DNA of 64,000 nucleotides from Paraburkholderia ferrariae NBRC 106233 (lineage in GTDB: Bacteria; Pseudomonadota; Gammaproteobacteria; Burkholderiales; Burkholderiaceae), in the NCBI RefSeq assembly GCF_000685035.1, contig NZ_BAYB01000036.1:1-64000 (forward strand). Direction: 5' to 3'. The stretch's first letter is position 1. Every line of letters begins with the position of its first letter. A program made the position numbers and the translations under genes. The notes beneath the pieces were generated by a model, which was not told the origin of the DNA, searched no databases, and saw only the letters and a program-made list of their open reading frames with translations. This document shows, in pieces, positions 1 to 9,856 of this stretch.

Positions 1-109
1 CGCATGCTCGGGACTCGCGCTGTGCTGGCTGCTGATCGCGCTCCCCATGAAGGCGCCGGCCCCGCGTAAAACCACCCCCACGACAGCGCAACTGAAGCCC
101 GCGGAGTAA
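1..109 (+). CDS. MFS transporter, C-terminal end only
   Basis: The reading frame is open from the window edge to a TAA at 107-109. It encodes about 35 residues: a hydrophobic helix (ALCWLLIALPM) and then a Lys/Pro/Thr-rich hydrophilic tail. This is what the last transmembrane helix and cytoplasmic tail of a major facilitator superfamily permease look like. The start and all motifs lie outside the window, so the family call rests only on hydrophobicity and general resemblance. The ClC gene begins 29 bases downstream with its own strong ribosome binding site, so the two could be co-transcribed. Confidence 0.5.
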   Translation, partial: ACSGLALCWLLIALPMKAPAPRKTTPTTAQLKPAE

Positions 110-138
110 CGCGCAACGGCAGCCGGAGGAGAGAGATC

Positions 139-1446
139 GTGCGTATTCTCGCGCTGATAGAGCGCCGTGCGCCGCAGCGCGCAAGACGCCTTTGGCTCCA
201 CTACGGCGTATTCTGGCTTGGGGCCGTCGCCGTGGGCCTCGTGGCGGTGCTCTACGCGAGACTCATCGATTTCGGCTATGCACGCTTTCTGCACTATGCC
301 AGCAAGTACGTCTGGTTGCCCTTCATTGCGGCACCCGCGATGGGCGCCATCACGGTCTGGCTCACGCGCCGCTTCTTCGACGGGGCTGAAGGCAGCGGTA
401 TTCCGCAGGTGATCGCCGCACTGCACGGCCCCGAAACACTCGGTGCGAAGCTGCTCACGCCGCGCATCCTCGCCGGCAAGATTCTGGTGTCGTTTCTCGC
501 CATACTGGGCGGGTTCACCATCGGGCGCGAAGGGCCAACCATCCATGTCGGCGCTGCGCTCATGTTCAGTCTCCGGCGTTTCTACCCCCACCGCTTCCGG
601 CTAATCCGCCCTGGCGTTCTGGAGCGCAGGCTTGCACTCGCCGGCGCGGCGGCGGGGCTCTCCGCCGCCTTCAATGCGCCACTGGCCGGCGTGGTGTTCG
701 CCATCGAGGAACTGGCGCGCAGCTTCGAGCAGCGCACCAGCGGCGTTCTCATCTCGGCCATCATCTTCGCCGGGGTGGTTTCGCTCGGCATTCAGGGTAA
801 CTATGTGTATTTCGGCACGATCGAGATCAGCGCCGGGCTACCGAAGTGGCTTAGCCTGGCGGTCGTGCTGATCGGGGTTGTCGCGGGCGTGCTGGGCGGA
901 ATTTTCTGCTGGCTGCTGCTGAATACGCGGCGCTGGCTACCCGGCACGCTCCTCGATTTGCGCAGCCAAAGGCCCGTGGCCTTCGGCGCACTGTGCGGGC
1001 TGGTCATTGCGGGCGTTGGCGTGCTCACGCACGGCCACACGTTCGGCAGCGGCTATGCCGAGGCGCGCGGCATGCTGGAAGGCAGCACGCAGGTCGGTCC
1101 TGCGTATCCGCTCATGAAGATCGTTTCCATGGTGGGATCGTATCTGCCCGGCGCGCCCGGCGGCCTGTTCGCGCCATCGCTCGCGATCGGTGCCGGTATC
1201 GGCAATACGCTGCACATGGTATTTCAGCAAATGGAGCTTCCCATGCTGATCGCACTCGGCATGGTGGGCTATCTCGCGGCCGTCACGCAGAGTCCCATCA
1301 CCGCCTTCGTCATCGTCATCGAAATGATCAACGGGCATGCGCTCGTCATTTCGCTCATGGCGACGGCGCTCATTGCGAGCCAGGTGTCGCGTTTCTTTGC
1401 GCCGCCGCTTTACGAAGCGCTCTCGGAGCGCTATTGGCACAAATAG
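139..1446 (+). CDS. ClC-family chloride/proton antiporter
   Basis: A 435-residue inner-membrane ClC protein that exchanges Cl- for H+, in the family of E. coli ClcA. The selectivity-filter motifs are all visible: GSGIP at residues 85-89, GREGP at 129-133 with the gating glutamate at 131, and GAPGGLFAPSL near residue 340. Glu190-Glu191, in the FAIEEL stretch, match the internal proton glutamates of E. coli ClcA, which argues for an antiporter rather than a passive channel. The length is normal and there are no CBS domains. The start is a GTG preceded by GGAGGAGAG. Family knowledge suggests a role in acid resistance or charge balance, but nothing nearby confirms this. Confidence 0.92.
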   Translation: MRILALIERRAPQRARRLWLHYGVFWLGAVAVGLVAVLYARLIDFGYARFLHYASKYVWLPFIAAPAMGAITVWLTRRFFDGAEGSGIPQVIAALHGPETLGAKLLTPRILAGKILVSFLAILGGFTIGREGPTIHVGAALMFSLRRFYPHRFRLIRPGVLERRLALAGAAAGLSAAFNAPLAGVVFAIEELARSFEQRTSGVLISAIIFAGVVSLGIQGNYVYFGTIEISAGLPKWLSLAVVLIGVVAGVLGGIFCWLLLNTRRWLPGTLLDLRSQRPVAFGALCGLVIAGVGVLTHGHTFGSGYAEARGMLEGSTQVGPAYPLMKIVSMVGSYLPGAPGGLFAPSLAIGAGIGNTLHMVFQQMELPMLIALGMVGYLAAVTQSPITAFVIVIEMINGHALVISLMATALIASQVSRFFAPPLYEALSERYWHK

Positions 1447-1511
1447 CCAGGCGGTCCACACGTGTACGCTCGCACCCAGGCCGGTCCGGAACCGCGATTG
1501 AAGAGGTTGAA

Positions 1512-2147
1512 ATGAGCATGACAGACAGGCTGGAATTGAGAATACTCAAAGCGACCCGCGTCGTGTGCCTTTGCGCCCTGCTCATCGCGATCCTGTCGAT
1601 GATCGCCGTCATGCTCTCACTCGCGCTCCCCGCACAGGCCAACGTGGCTGCCGATCCCGCTGTCAACGCGAGCGCCGTGCTGGCTTCGATACCCGGCTCG
1701 GAGGCTGCAAACGACACCGATCCCATCGTGCAGCCAACCGGCTTCCCGGGGCTCGAACTCCCTCCCGCGCTTAGCAAGGCGATTGACGAAGACGACGCGC
1801 TTCGCGACTCGCTTGCGGACTGGCTGAGCAACGTGCCGGCGCCCTATCGCCAGGCGTTCGTGAACGAGCTTTCCGACGTCGTCGCGCGTGCCAACGCGCA
1901 CGCCGCGTCCTGGGAATGGGACAATCGCGAACGCTATGTGGGCGCCGCCATGCGCCAGTATGCGCGCCTGAAGATCGAGCACATCGCGGCGGCCGACATT
2001 GCCATCGCTTCGGCCAATGCCCGAAGTGAAAACCTCAGAATGTCGATCGGGACGCTCCTCGGCATTGCCGGTTTCCTCACGCTCATGCTGCTTCTGCTCG
2101 CCATCGAACTCAATACCCGGGGTTTGCGCACCGGCGCGAGACCGTGA
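1512..2147 (+). CDS. hypothetical two-helix membrane protein
   Basis: A 211-residue protein I do not recognise. An N-terminal hydrophobic segment (about residues 15-38) acts as a signal anchor, and a second strong helix lies at about 178-200 (LLGIAGFLTLMLLLLAIEL). Between them is a soluble, alanine-rich and probably periplasmic region of about 135 residues. The gene follows the ClC gene by 65 bases in the same direction and ATG 1512 has GAGG about 8 bases upstream, so it may belong to the same transcript. The topology (helix, extracytoplasmic domain, helix) resembles small sensor or scaffold proteins, but no domain can be named. Confidence 0.7.
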   Translation: MSMTDRLELRILKATRVVCLCALLIAILSMIAVMLSLALPAQANVAADPAVNASAVLASIPGSEAANDTDPIVQPTGFPGLELPPALSKAIDEDDALRDSLADWLSNVPAPYRQAFVNELSDVVARANAHAASWEWDNRERYVGAAMRQYARLKIEHIAAADIAIASANARSENLRMSIGTLLGIAGFLTLMLLLLAIELNTRGLRTGARP

Positions 2148-2190
2148 ATGGCGGAGTCAGAAAGCCCGTCGCGAAACGGCAATAGACGAG

Positions 2191-3042
2191 TCACCCCTTG
2201 GTTGCGCCGAACGTGAGCCCTGCAACAAAGTGCCTTTGCATGGCAAAGAACATCGCGACCGAAGGCAGCGCCGCCAGCACCGACCCCGCCGACACGAGAT
2301 TCCACGCCGTGGTCCACTGCCCTTGCAGCGCGGCCACGCCTACGGTAATCGGCGCGGCGTCGTCGCCCTGCGTGAGACAGAGCGCCCAGAAGTAGTCGTT
2401 CCAGACAAACGTGAAAACGAGGATCGCAAGCGCGGCGAGCGCCGGCCGTATCAGCGGCAGCACGATGCGAAAGAACACGGTCCACTCGTTGGCGCCTTCG
2501 ATGCGCGCTGCCTCCACCAGTTCGAACGGCAGTTGCTTGATGAAATTGCGCAAAAAGAGCGTGCAAAACCCGGTCTGAAACGAAAGATGGAACAGGATCA
2601 GCGCGCCCACCGTGTTGTAGATCCCCAGCTTCAGCGAGAGATCGCGCACCGGGATCATCAAGACCTGGACCGGCACGAAGTTACCCGCGACAAACGTGGC
2701 GAAGAGCGCCGCATTGCCGCGAAACCGGTAGATGGCCAGCGCGAAACCCGCCATCGAGGCCAGCGCGATCGACCCCGCTACCGCCGGCACCGTGATGAGC
2801 ACGCTGTTCCAGAAGTAATGCAGCATGGGCGACGTAATGAGCGCCTCGCGGTAGTTCTCCAGCATCGCGAAGTGCCTCGGCCAGCCCCAGTAGTTGCCTT
2901 CCGCGAGTTCCTCGGAGGAGCGCACTGAAGTAAGCAGCACCGCCAGCAGCGGCAGGAGCCACACAATAAGCGCCACGGGCAGCGAAAGCTTGTAGAGGCG
3001 GCGCGAAGCCGGCTTCCATTTGTCGATCGGCAGCGGGTACAT
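2191..3042 (-). CDS. sugar ABC transporter permease (MalG type)
   Basis: A 283-residue inner-membrane permease of the CUT1 carbohydrate family. The EAA loop that docks onto the ATPase is clear (EAARIEGANEWTVFFRIVLP, about residues 175-194), and about six transmembrane helices are visible. It is the last gene of the operon 8638->2191 (ATPase, beta-galactosidase, binding protein, MalF-type permease, this one). It starts 10 bases after the stop of the partner permease, so the two are probably translationally coupled. Substrate specificity cannot be read from the permease. The linked GH42 enzyme suggests galactosides or short galacto-oligosaccharides. Confidence 0.9.
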   Translation of the reverse strand: MYPLPIDKWKPASRRLYKLSLPVALIVWLLPLLAVLLTSVRSSEELAEGNYWGWPRHFAMLENYREALITSPMLHYFWNSVLITVPAVAGSIALASMAGFALAIYRFRGNAALFATFVAGNFVPVQVLMIPVRDLSLKLGIYNTVGALILFHLSFQTGFCTLFLRNFIKQLPFELVEAARIEGANEWTVFFRIVLPLIRPALAALAILVFTFVWNDYFWALCLTQGDDAAPITVGVAALQGQWTTAWNLVSAGSVLAALPSVAMFFAMQRHFVAGLTFGATKG

Positions 3043-3052
3043 TTCGCACTCC

Positions 3053-4024
3053 CTATTCTTCGGTACGCAGCATCCGCCGCAGGTGATACACGATGTAGAT
3101 CAGCATGATCCCGAACAGCACCACCGCGATCGCCGCCGAGTAGCCGATGCGGTAGTACTTGATGGCCTGGTCGTACATGTAATAGGCCAGCACGGTCGAA
3201 CTTTCGAACGGACCGCCGCCCGTCATGACCGAAATCAGGTCGAAGCTGCGCAGCGCGCCGATCACGGTCACGACGATCGCCATGAACGTGGTGGGCCGCA
3301 ACTGCGGCAGGATCACGTGCCACAGCATCGTCCAGCCGCGCGCACCTTCCATCCTCGCGGCCTCGATCTGTTCCGCGTTGAGCGCCGTGAGCCCCGTCAG
3401 GTAAAGAATCATGCAGTACGCGGTCTGCGGCCACAGCGCGGCAAACACGATGCCGGGCGTCGCGTAGCGCGCATCGCCCAGCACCGGCACGCCGTGGCCG
3501 AGAATGAGCGCGAGCAACCCGAAGGTCGGGTCGTAGAACCACGAGAAGATGAGCCCGACCACCACGCCGGACAGCACGAACGGCGCAAAGAACAGCGACT
3601 TCACGAGCCGGATGCCCGCCACGGACTGGTTCAGGTACAGCGCTACCGCCAGGCCCATGGGCGGTGCGAGCAGAAACAGCAGCAGCCAGATCAGGTTGTT
3701 CTTGAGCGCCGTATAGAACGTGGGGGCATGAAAAAGCTCGATGTAGTTCGCGAGGCCGATAAAGCTCGGCGGGCTCATGCCGTCCCATTGATAGAAGCTC
3801 AGGCGCAGCGTGGAAAGAATCGGCCATACCACATACACCGCAACCATCAGGCAGGCCGGCGCGAGAAAGAGAAACGCCGCGCGACGCTGCCGGCGCACGG
3901 TGGGCGAAGGCCCCCGCGTGCGCCCCGCGCGCCCGCCGCGTCCGGTGCGCGGCGCCACGCCCGGGGGTTCGGACGCATCCCCGTCGGGGATGGCCCTGCG
4001 GGTGATGGAATCGATCACGGCCAT
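3053..4024 (-). CDS. sugar ABC transporter permease (MalF type)
   Basis: A 323-residue CUT1 permease. The N-terminus carries about 45 polar residues, rich in Arg and Gly, before the first helix, which is common in MalF-like subunits. The EAA loop reads EAARMEGARGWTMLWHVILP (about residues 220-239). It pairs with the downstream MalG-type subunit and follows the binding-protein gene by 70 bases. Together with that protein and the MalK-type ATPase at 7475-8638 it completes an importer. Call and start are solid; the substrate is inferred from context only. Confidence 0.9.
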   Translation of the reverse strand: MAVIDSITRRAIPDGDASEPPGVAPRTGRGGRAGRTRGPSPTVRRQRRAAFLFLAPACLMVAVYVVWPILSTLRLSFYQWDGMSPPSFIGLANYIELFHAPTFYTALKNNLIWLLLFLLAPPMGLAVALYLNQSVAGIRLVKSLFFAPFVLSGVVVGLIFSWFYDPTFGLLALILGHGVPVLGDARYATPGIVFAALWPQTAYCMILYLTGLTALNAEQIEAARMEGARGWTMLWHVILPQLRPTTFMAIVVTVIGALRSFDLISVMTGGGPFESSTVLAYYMYDQAIKYYRIGYSAAIAVVLFGIMLIYIVYHLRRMLRTEE

Positions 4025-4094
4025 TCTCCTGAACGAACTTCACTTCACGCTGCAAGGCGGCAAGGCACCGGCCGGGCGCCCCGCCGCGTCCGCA

Positions 4095-5348
4095 TCACTT
4101 CTTGTAGATGCGCTGGCGATCCTGCTCGAGCTGCGCCAGGATCTGGTCGATCTTCGTGGGATCGGAGACGAACTCCTGCATGCCCTTCATGCCTTCGTCC
4201 GCCATTTCCTTCGTCATGTCGCGATCGTAGAACTGGGCAATGCCGCCGCGCGTGGTCGAAAGAATCTGGAATCCAATGCGAGAAATCGGATCGTCCGGCG
4301 GCGGCGACTTGCTGTTGGCCGAAAGCGAGCCGAGCCCTTCGGCAAGCTGCGCGCCGATCGCCGGAGTTTCGACGAACTTGAGGAACGCGTGCGCGGCGGC
4401 CTTGTTCTTCGCAGCCGAGGGAATATGCAGCGATTCGACCGGGCCGTCCTCCGCCGTCGGCACGCTGGCGTCGATGATCGGGAAGCGGAAGTAGCCCATC
4501 TCGGGCTTCACGTTGGCCGGGAATCCCGCCGAGATGAAGGTGCCCATCAGCATCATCGCGGCCTTGCCCTGGAACAGGAACGGCTGCGCCGCATCGAGGT
4601 TGTACGAAAGCGAGTTGTCGATGAAGTAGCCGTTATCGAGCAACTGCTTCCATGTGGCGTACACCTTCTTCACGCGCGGATCGGTGTAGGGAACGTCGCC
4701 CGCCATCAGCTTCTGGTGGAACGCGTTGCCGTTCAGGCGCAGGTCGAGATAGTCGAACCAGCCGGCGAGCGTCCAGGCGTCGCGGCCCGCCACGACGATC
4801 GGCGTGATGCCGGCCGCCTTCAGTTTCTTGCAGTCCTCGAGGAACGCATCCCACGTTGCCGGCTCGGACGCGATGCCGGCCTTCTGGAACAGGTCCTTGC
4901 GATAGAACATGCCCCACGAGTAGTAGACGGTGGGCGCGGCATACTGCTTGCCCTCGTACGAAGACGCTTCCTTGGTCGACGCGTACATGTCGTCCCAGCC
5001 GTTCTTCGCCCAGTCGCCGCTCAGGTCCTCGAACAGGCCGCGCTTCGCGTAGTAGGCCATGCGCTCGCCGTCGTGCCAGTTGACGATATCGGGCGCGACC
5101 GTGGTCAGCCAGCCGGGAAGCTGAACCTTGTAGGCCTCCTCATCGATGAACGAGACCTTCACGTCCGTTCCCGGATGTGCTTTCTCGAACTCGTCGATCA
5201 CCTGCTGCCAGACCGCACGCTGGCTGGCGCCCTTGAACGCCACATTCATCGTCATCGTATCCGCCTGCGCGGCGCCGGCCATCAATGCCGCCGCGGTGGC
5301 CGCGCCCAGTGCGAGCGTGCTCATTGCCCTGCCGAGTCTCCAGACCAT
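4095..5348 (-). CDS. sugar ABC transporter substrate-binding protein
   Basis: A 417-residue periplasmic solute-binding protein of the extracellular sugar-binding family 1 (MalE-like). The start ATG at 5348 follows CGGAGGAGACGT, an excellent ribosome binding site; the frame is open further upstream but has no better start. Residues 1-30 are a Sec signal peptide (Arg-rich start, Ala/Leu core, cleavage near AQA-DT). The mature protein shows the usual family features, such as the YAAPTVYYSWGMFYRKDLF stretch. It lies between the beta-galactosidase and the two permeases and should capture the galactoside imported by this operon. Confidence 0.9.
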   Translation of the reverse strand: MVWRLGRAMSTLALGAATAAALMAGAAQADTMTMNVAFKGASQRAVWQQVIDEFEKAHPGTDVKVSFIDEEAYKVQLPGWLTTVAPDIVNWHDGERMAYYAKRGLFEDLSGDWAKNGWDDMYASTKEASSYEGKQYAAPTVYYSWGMFYRKDLFQKAGIASEPATWDAFLEDCKKLKAAGITPIVVAGRDAWTLAGWFDYLDLRLNGNAFHQKLMAGDVPYTDPRVKKVYATWKQLLDNGYFIDNSLSYNLDAAQPFLFQGKAAMMLMGTFISAGFPANVKPEMGYFRFPIIDASVPTAEDGPVESLHIPSAAKNKAAAHAFLKFVETPAIGAQLAEGLGSLSANSKSPPPDDPISRIGFQILSTTRGGIAQFYDRDMTKEMADEGMKGMQEFVSDPTKIDQILAQLEQDRQRIYKK

Positions 5349-5458
5349 ACGTCTCCTCCGTTTCACGTCGTTGTGCGTGCTGCGTGGTACTGCGTTGACC
5401 ACGGCGCCTGCCAGCCGCGCCGATCCGAATGCGCGCCCGCCTGCGAGCGCGGGGGGCC

Positions 5459-7462
5459 TCAGGGTGTCCGGTAAGCCGCCACCCCCTGAGGTTCGACCTT
5501 GCGGGCGCCGATCACGAAGGCGTCGTCCGCGATGCCGGCAAGTTCGTGCGCCGCGTTGCCGTAGTTGAACACGTAGGTGAATCCGCCGCGCCGGCTGATG
5601 CGCACGGCGTCGCCGCACGGTTCGACCGCGAGACCCGCTTCGCGCGCAATCGCGGCGAAAAGGCGCACGCTAAGCGCGTCGTCGAAGAGGCTGGCGAAAT
5701 AATGCAGCGGGCCGCGGCGCACGTACGCCGGATGACCGTCCGCAAAGCGCGCGGCCACTTCGATGTCCTGCGCCCCGTCCGTGTCCAGCAGATCGCGCCA
5801 GTGGCGCGCCTGTCCGCTTGCGCCACTACCCTCGCCCTCACCCTCACCTTGCGCGCGACTCGCGAGCGTGACCGGTTCGGTCACGTTCGGGCGCAGCGAC
5901 TCCACGCGCCAGACGCGCACCGGCAAGATGCCGGCAAGCGGTCCCGGCGGCAGCGTGGCCGGAATCTGCAGATCGACGGTCTTCGAGCCCGTGCGCGGCC
6001 CGAGCACCACCTGCGCGCCCGACTTCGCGAGCCTTTCGGCGAAGCCGTCGGGCACGACCGGCAACGGCGGCACGACGATCATCCGGTAGCCGTCGAGCGG
6101 TGCATCGACCGGAACCACGTCGACATCGAGCCCGAGCGCGCGCAGCGCCGAGTAATACTCGAACGCGAAGCGCGGATAGTGGAAGTCCGCGCCCTGCGGG
6201 TGAATCTCCAGCAGCCACTTCGCTTCGTAGTCGTAGACGAGCGCAACCGACCCGCGCACGGCCGCATTCGCATCGCCGCCCGCGGCCAGCACCGTGCGGA
6301 TTTCCTCCGCCACCTGCCCCGCTTCGCGGCCGCCCACGTCGAGGCGGTTGTCCGGCGTGTTGAGGCCGGCGTGCATCTGCTCCTGTGCGAACGGCGCCTG
6401 GCGCCAGCGGAAATACGACACGCAGCCTGCACCGTGCGCGAACGCTTCCCAGCTCCACAGGCGCACCATGCCCGGCAGCGGCGCCGGATTCCAGTGTGCC
6501 CAGTTGACGGGCCCCGGCTGTTGCTCCATGACCCAGAACGGCAGCTTCGACATGCCGCGATAGACGTCGTGGTTGAACGAGGCAAAGTCGGGATGCCCCG
6601 TGCGCAGCCAGCGTGCCTTCAGCGCCGGGTCAAACCACTGCTCTTCGAGGGCGCCGAGCGGGTAGCTGTCCCAACTCGCCACGTCGAGATCGGCGGCCAC
6701 CTTGTAGTGGTCGAATTCCGTGAAAAGCTGCATGAAGTTGTGCGCCACCGGCCGCCCCGGCGAATGAGCGCGAATGATCTCCACCTGCATGCGGTTGTAG
6801 CGCGCCACCTCGTCGGACGCGAAGCGGCGATAGTCGAGCCGGTGCGAAGGGTGCGCCTCCGTGACCGTACCGACCGGCGCATCGACCTCGTCGAAGCTGC
6901 GGTACTCCATGCTCCAGAACACCGTGCCCCAGGCCCGGTTGAGCGCTTCGACCGTACCGTAGCGCGCCTTGAGCCACTCGCGAAAGCGCGCCACCGCGGC
7001 CGGCGAATAGCTCACCACCGTGTGGTGGCAGCCGAACTCGTTGTCGGTCTGCCAGTAAGCGACCGCGGGATGCCGGCCATAGCGCTCTGCCACTGCCGTA
7101 CAGATCCGGCGCGACGCCTCGAACCAGGACGGCGAGGAAAAGTCGTAGTGACGGCGCGAACCGAACGTGCGCGCGCGGCCGTCCGCCCCCACCGGCAGAA
7201 TGTCCGGATGGCGGTCGATCAGCCACTTCGGCGGCGTTGCCGTCGGGGTGCACATCACCACCTGGAGGCCCGCGGCGCCGAGTACGTCGATGGCCCGGTC
7301 GAGCCAGCCCCAGTCGTATTCGCCCGGTGACGGTTCGATGCGGCTCCACGCGAACTCCGCGATCCGCACCTGCTCGATACCGAGCGTTTTCATCCGGCGG
7401 GCGTCGTCTTCCCAGAGCGACTCCGGCCAGTGTTCAGGGTAGTAACAGACTCCAAGACGCAT
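5459..7462 (-). CDS. beta-galactosidase, glycoside hydrolase family 42
   Basis: A 667-residue cytoplasmic GH42 enzyme that removes terminal beta-galactosyl residues. The N-terminal TIM barrel starts at [12 protein letters not shown]. The acid/base is Glu142, in WQTDNEFG, and the nucleophile is Glu313, in VMEQQPG. A beta-galactosidase trimerisation-like domain and a small C-terminal domain follow. A Gly-Glu repeat (GEGEGEG, encoded near 5825-5850) is a low-complexity linker near residue 540. There is no signal peptide, so substrates must first be imported, in line with the flanking transporter genes. The start lies 12 bases from the ATPase stop. The layout resembles the galactan-oligosaccharide (gan) systems of Bacillus; that parallel is an inference. 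Confidence 0.93.
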   Translation of the reverse strand: MRLGVCYYPEHWPESLWEDDARRMKTLGIEQVRIAEFAWSRIEPSPGEYDWGWLDRAIDVLGAAGLQVVMCTPTATPPKWLIDRHPDILPVGADGRARTFGSRRHYDFSSPSWFEASRRICTAVAERYGRHPAVAYWQTDNEFGCHHTVVSYSPAAVARFREWLKARYGTVEALNRAWGTVFWSMEYRSFDEVDAPVGTVTEAHPSHRLDYRRFASDEVARYNRMQVEIIRAHSPGRPVAHNFMQLFTEFDHYKVAADLDVASWDSYPLGALEEQWFDPALKARWLRTGHPDFASFNHDVYRGMSKLPFWVMEQQPGPVNWAHWNPAPLPGMVRLWSWEAFAHGAGCVSYFRWRQAPFAQEQMHAGLNTPDNRLDVGGREAGQVAEEIRTVLAAGGDANAAVRGSVALVYDYEAKWLLEIHPQGADFHYPRFAFEYYSALRALGLDVDVVPVDAPLDGYRMIVVPPLPVVPDGFAERLAKSGAQVVLGPRTGSKTVDLQIPATLPPGPLAGILPVRVWRVESLRPNVTEPVTLASRAQGEGEGEGSGASGQARHWRDLLDTDGAQDIEVAARFADGHPAYVRRGPLHYFASLFDDALSVRLFAAIAREAGLAVEPCGDAVRISRRGGFTYVFNYGNAAHELAGIADDAFVIGARKVEPQGVAAYRTP

Positions 7463-7474
7463 CCGGGGATCCTC

Positions 7475-8638
7475 TCAAGCGGGGTGTGCGGCGGGATGTA
7501 CGGCAGATTCGAGCGGACGGACGGCAAAGCCGTCTTCGGTGAACAGGTGGCATGCGGCGGCCTGCGCGCGCAGGCGCACGCGCTCGCCTTGATGCAGACG
7601 CGCCGTGCCGGGCGCCTTCGCAATCAGCACGACGCCTTGCGGGTCGTCCAGGTGAACATAGGTGTGCTCGCCGAGTTGCTCGACCAGCGCGACGCTGCGG
7701 GCAAGCACGCTGTCTTCCGGGCCGGCCTGCGTGCCTTCCACTAGCTCCAGATGCTCCGGACGCACGCCGAACGTTACCGCCTCGCCCACCTGCAACGCCC
7801 CGCCTTCGACGCCTGCGCGCACCGTTTCGCCGCCATCGAGCGTCACGGTCACGCCGCGCGCGTCGATTGCGGTTACGCGCGCGGCGAGGAAGTTCATCCG
7901 CGGCGAGCCGATGAAGCCCGCGACGAAACGGCTGGCCGGACGGTGGTAGAGATCGAGCGGCGCGCCGATCTGCGCGATGCTGCCATACCGTTCGGTGTCC
8001 TTACCGGCATGCAGCAGCACGATCTTGTCGGCCAGGGTCATCGCTTCGATCTGGTCGTGCGTCACGTAGACCACGCTGGCCTTGGCGAACTGCTTGTGCA
8101 GACGCGCGATTTCCACGCGCGTCTGGCCGCGCAGCGTTGCGTCGAGATTCGAGAGCGGTTCGTCGAAGAGGAACACGCCCGGCTCGCGCACAATCGCGCG
8201 GCCGATGGCCACGCGCTGCCGTTGGCCGCCCGAGAGCGCCTTCGGACGCCGCTCGAGCAGCGCTTCGAGCTGCAGGATCCGCGCGGCTTCGCGCACCTTG
8301 CGATCGACTTCGTCCCTGGGCGTTTTCGCGAGCTTCAGGCCGAAGGCCATGTTCTCGTACACGGTCATGTGAGGAAAGAGCGCGTAGCTCTGAAACACCA
8401 TGGCGACGCCGCGCTGCGCCGCCGGCACGTCGTTCACGAGCCGGCCGCCGATCGACAGATCGCCGTCGGTCACGTCTTCGAGCCCGGCAATCATCCGCAG
8501 CAGCGTGGACTTGCCGCAGCCGGAAGGACCGAGGAATACGCAGAACTCGTTTTCGCCGATCTCCAGATCGACGTTGCGGATGACCGGAACGCCATCGCCG
8601 TACGATTTCTGGACGCCTCTCAGGGAAATGCTCGCCAT
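7475..8638 (-). CDS. sugar ABC transporter ATPase (MalK/UgpC type)
   Basis: A 387-residue ATPase that energises CUT1 importers. Walker A is GPSGCGKST (residues 37-45), the signature is LSGGQRQRV (near 134), and Walker B is VFLFDEPLSNLD. The C-terminal 140 residues form the OB-fold/TOBE regulatory domain typical of MalK-type subunits. It is the first gene of the galactoside operon. The start has CGGAGACGGCGCA directly upstream, and the promoter region toward lacI holds a perfect palindrome. Having a dedicated ATPase is the usual Gram-negative arrangement, unlike Bacillus, where such systems share MsmX. Confidence 0.94.
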   Translation of the reverse strand: MASISLRGVQKSYGDGVPVIRNVDLEIGENEFCVFLGPSGCGKSTLLRMIAGLEDVTDGDLSIGGRLVNDVPAAQRGVAMVFQSYALFPHMTVYENMAFGLKLAKTPRDEVDRKVREAARILQLEALLERRPKALSGGQRQRVAIGRAIVREPGVFLFDEPLSNLDATLRGQTRVEIARLHKQFAKASVVYVTHDQIEAMTLADKIVLLHAGKDTERYGSIAQIGAPLDLYHRPASRFVAGFIGSPRMNFLAARVTAIDARGVTVTLDGGETVRAGVEGGALQVGEAVTFGVRPEHLELVEGTQAGPEDSVLARSVALVEQLGEHTYVHLDDPQGVVLIAKAPGTARLHQGERVRLRAQAAACHLFTEDGFAVRPLESAVHPAAHPA

Positions 8639-8675
8639 TGCGCCGTCTCCGTGATTTAATCCACACGAAACCGGA

Positions 8676-8691
8676 GATTAAGCGCTTAATC
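8676..8691. promoter_or_regulatory. palindromic operator for the LacI regulator
   Basis: GATTAAGCGCTTAATC is a perfect 16-bp palindrome with a central CG, the form typical of LacI/GalR operators. It lies 38 bases upstream of the ATPase start in the gap shared with the divergent lacI gene. A related half-site (GATTTAATC) occurs at 8653-8661. Repression of the galactoside operon, and perhaps autoregulation, is inferred. Confidence 0.7.
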
Positions 8692-8821
8692 AACCTGGCC
8701 TGAAAACAGGCGCCCATGGGCCGCCTGCTCGTCTCCGATCTCGTTGTATTTGCAGGTCATGGTGCCGCGCCCGGCGTCACGTTGCAAATTTTGAGCACGC
8801 CTCCCAAATAATGAGCATCCC

Positions 8822-9856
8822 ATGGCAACCCTGAGCGAAGTGGCGCGACGCGCCGGCTGCACGCCCGCTACGGTTTCGAACGTGTTGCGCAATCGCGGCC
8901 GGGTGGGCGAGCTCACGCGGCAGCGCGTGCTGGAGGCCATCGCGGCCCTGAACTACCGCCCTCACCTCGCGGCCCGCGCGCTTGCGGAAGGCCGCGCACC
9001 CACCATCGCGCTGATGGTGTCGAGCATCGCCAACCCGTTCTACCCGGAGTTCGCGCTGGCGGTCGAGCGGGCCGCGCGCATGGGCGGCCAGTTCCTGATC
9101 ATCTGCAATACTAACGATGATCCGGTGGCCGGCCGCGCGTATCTGGAGCAGATCGCCGGCACGCTTTCCGAGGGGGTGCTCGTCATGAACGCCAATCTCG
9201 ACTTCGCGGATCTGCAGAAAACCGAGACGCGCGGCACGCCCGTCGTGCTGTGCATGTGGGAACGGCCGCTCGAACCGCCGGGGTTGCCGTGCGTTGCCGT
9301 CGATTTCCGGCTTGCGGGCCAGTTGGCCGGACAGCATCTGCTCGAACTCGGCCATCGCCGGATTGGCGTGATCGTGGGCAGCAAGGCGTCGGGCATCCAC
9401 GTCGCACGGCACAACGGTTTTTTCGACGCGCTGTGCGCGGCCGGCATCGACGCCGGCAACATACCCGTGCTGCATGCACGCGATACCACGGCGGGCGGCT
9501 ATCAGGCCACGCGCGAACTGCTCGAGGCGCACCCCGACCTCACCGCCATCTTCGCGACCAACGACCTGCCGGCACTGGGCGCGCTGCACGCGGCGGCCGA
9601 CCTGGGCCTCGACGTGCCGCGCGATCTCTCGGTGATCGGCATCACCGACATTCAGCTGGCACGCGAGGCGCGCCCGGCGCTGACCACGGTCGCCGTGCCC
9701 ACCGTCGAGGCCGCCGAACTCGCCGTGATGCTGTTGCGCGACCTCATCGAAGCAGGCTCGCGCGATGCCGGTGTAGAACCGTGCATGCGCGTCGCGTCGG
9801 CTTCGTGCCTCGTGGTGCGGGATTCGACCGCGACGGCGCGCGCATCTTTACCCTGA
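8822..9856 (+). CDS. LacI-family transcriptional regulator
   Basis: A 344-residue regulator. The N-terminal helix-turn-helix (LSEVARRAGCTPATVSNVLR) and hinge helix (LNYRPHLAARAL) are canonical. The rest is a periplasmic-binding-protein-like sugar-sensing domain with SSIANPFYPE and the late ITDIQLAREARPALTTV stretch. It is transcribed divergently from the galactoside operon and almost certainly controls it through the palindrome at 8676-8691. The inducer is probably a galactoside or galactose. The ribosome binding site is weak. The last 9 bases overlap the end of the convergent hydrolase gene. Confidence 0.93.
   Translation: MATLSEVARRAGCTPATVSNVLRNRGRVGELTRQRVLEAIAALNYRPHLAARALAEGRAPTIALMVSSIANPFYPEFALAVERAARMGGQFLIICNTNDDPVAGRAYLEQIAGTLSEGVLVMNANLDFADLQKTETRGTPVVLCMWERPLEPPGLPCVAVDFRLAGQLAGQHLLELGHRRIGVIVGSKASGIHVARHNGFFDALCAAGIDAGNIPVLHARDTTAGGYQATRELLEAHPDLTAIFATNDLPALGALHAAADLGLDVPRDLSVIGITDIQLAREARPALTTVAVPTVEAAELAVMLLRDLIEAGSRDAGVEPCMRVASASCLVVRDSTATARASLP

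Noticed and set aside
5820-5855. GEGEGEG-coding run inside the beta-galactosidase gene as a repeat insertion
   Set aside because: It is in frame, short and sits in a linker; simple low-complexity sequence.
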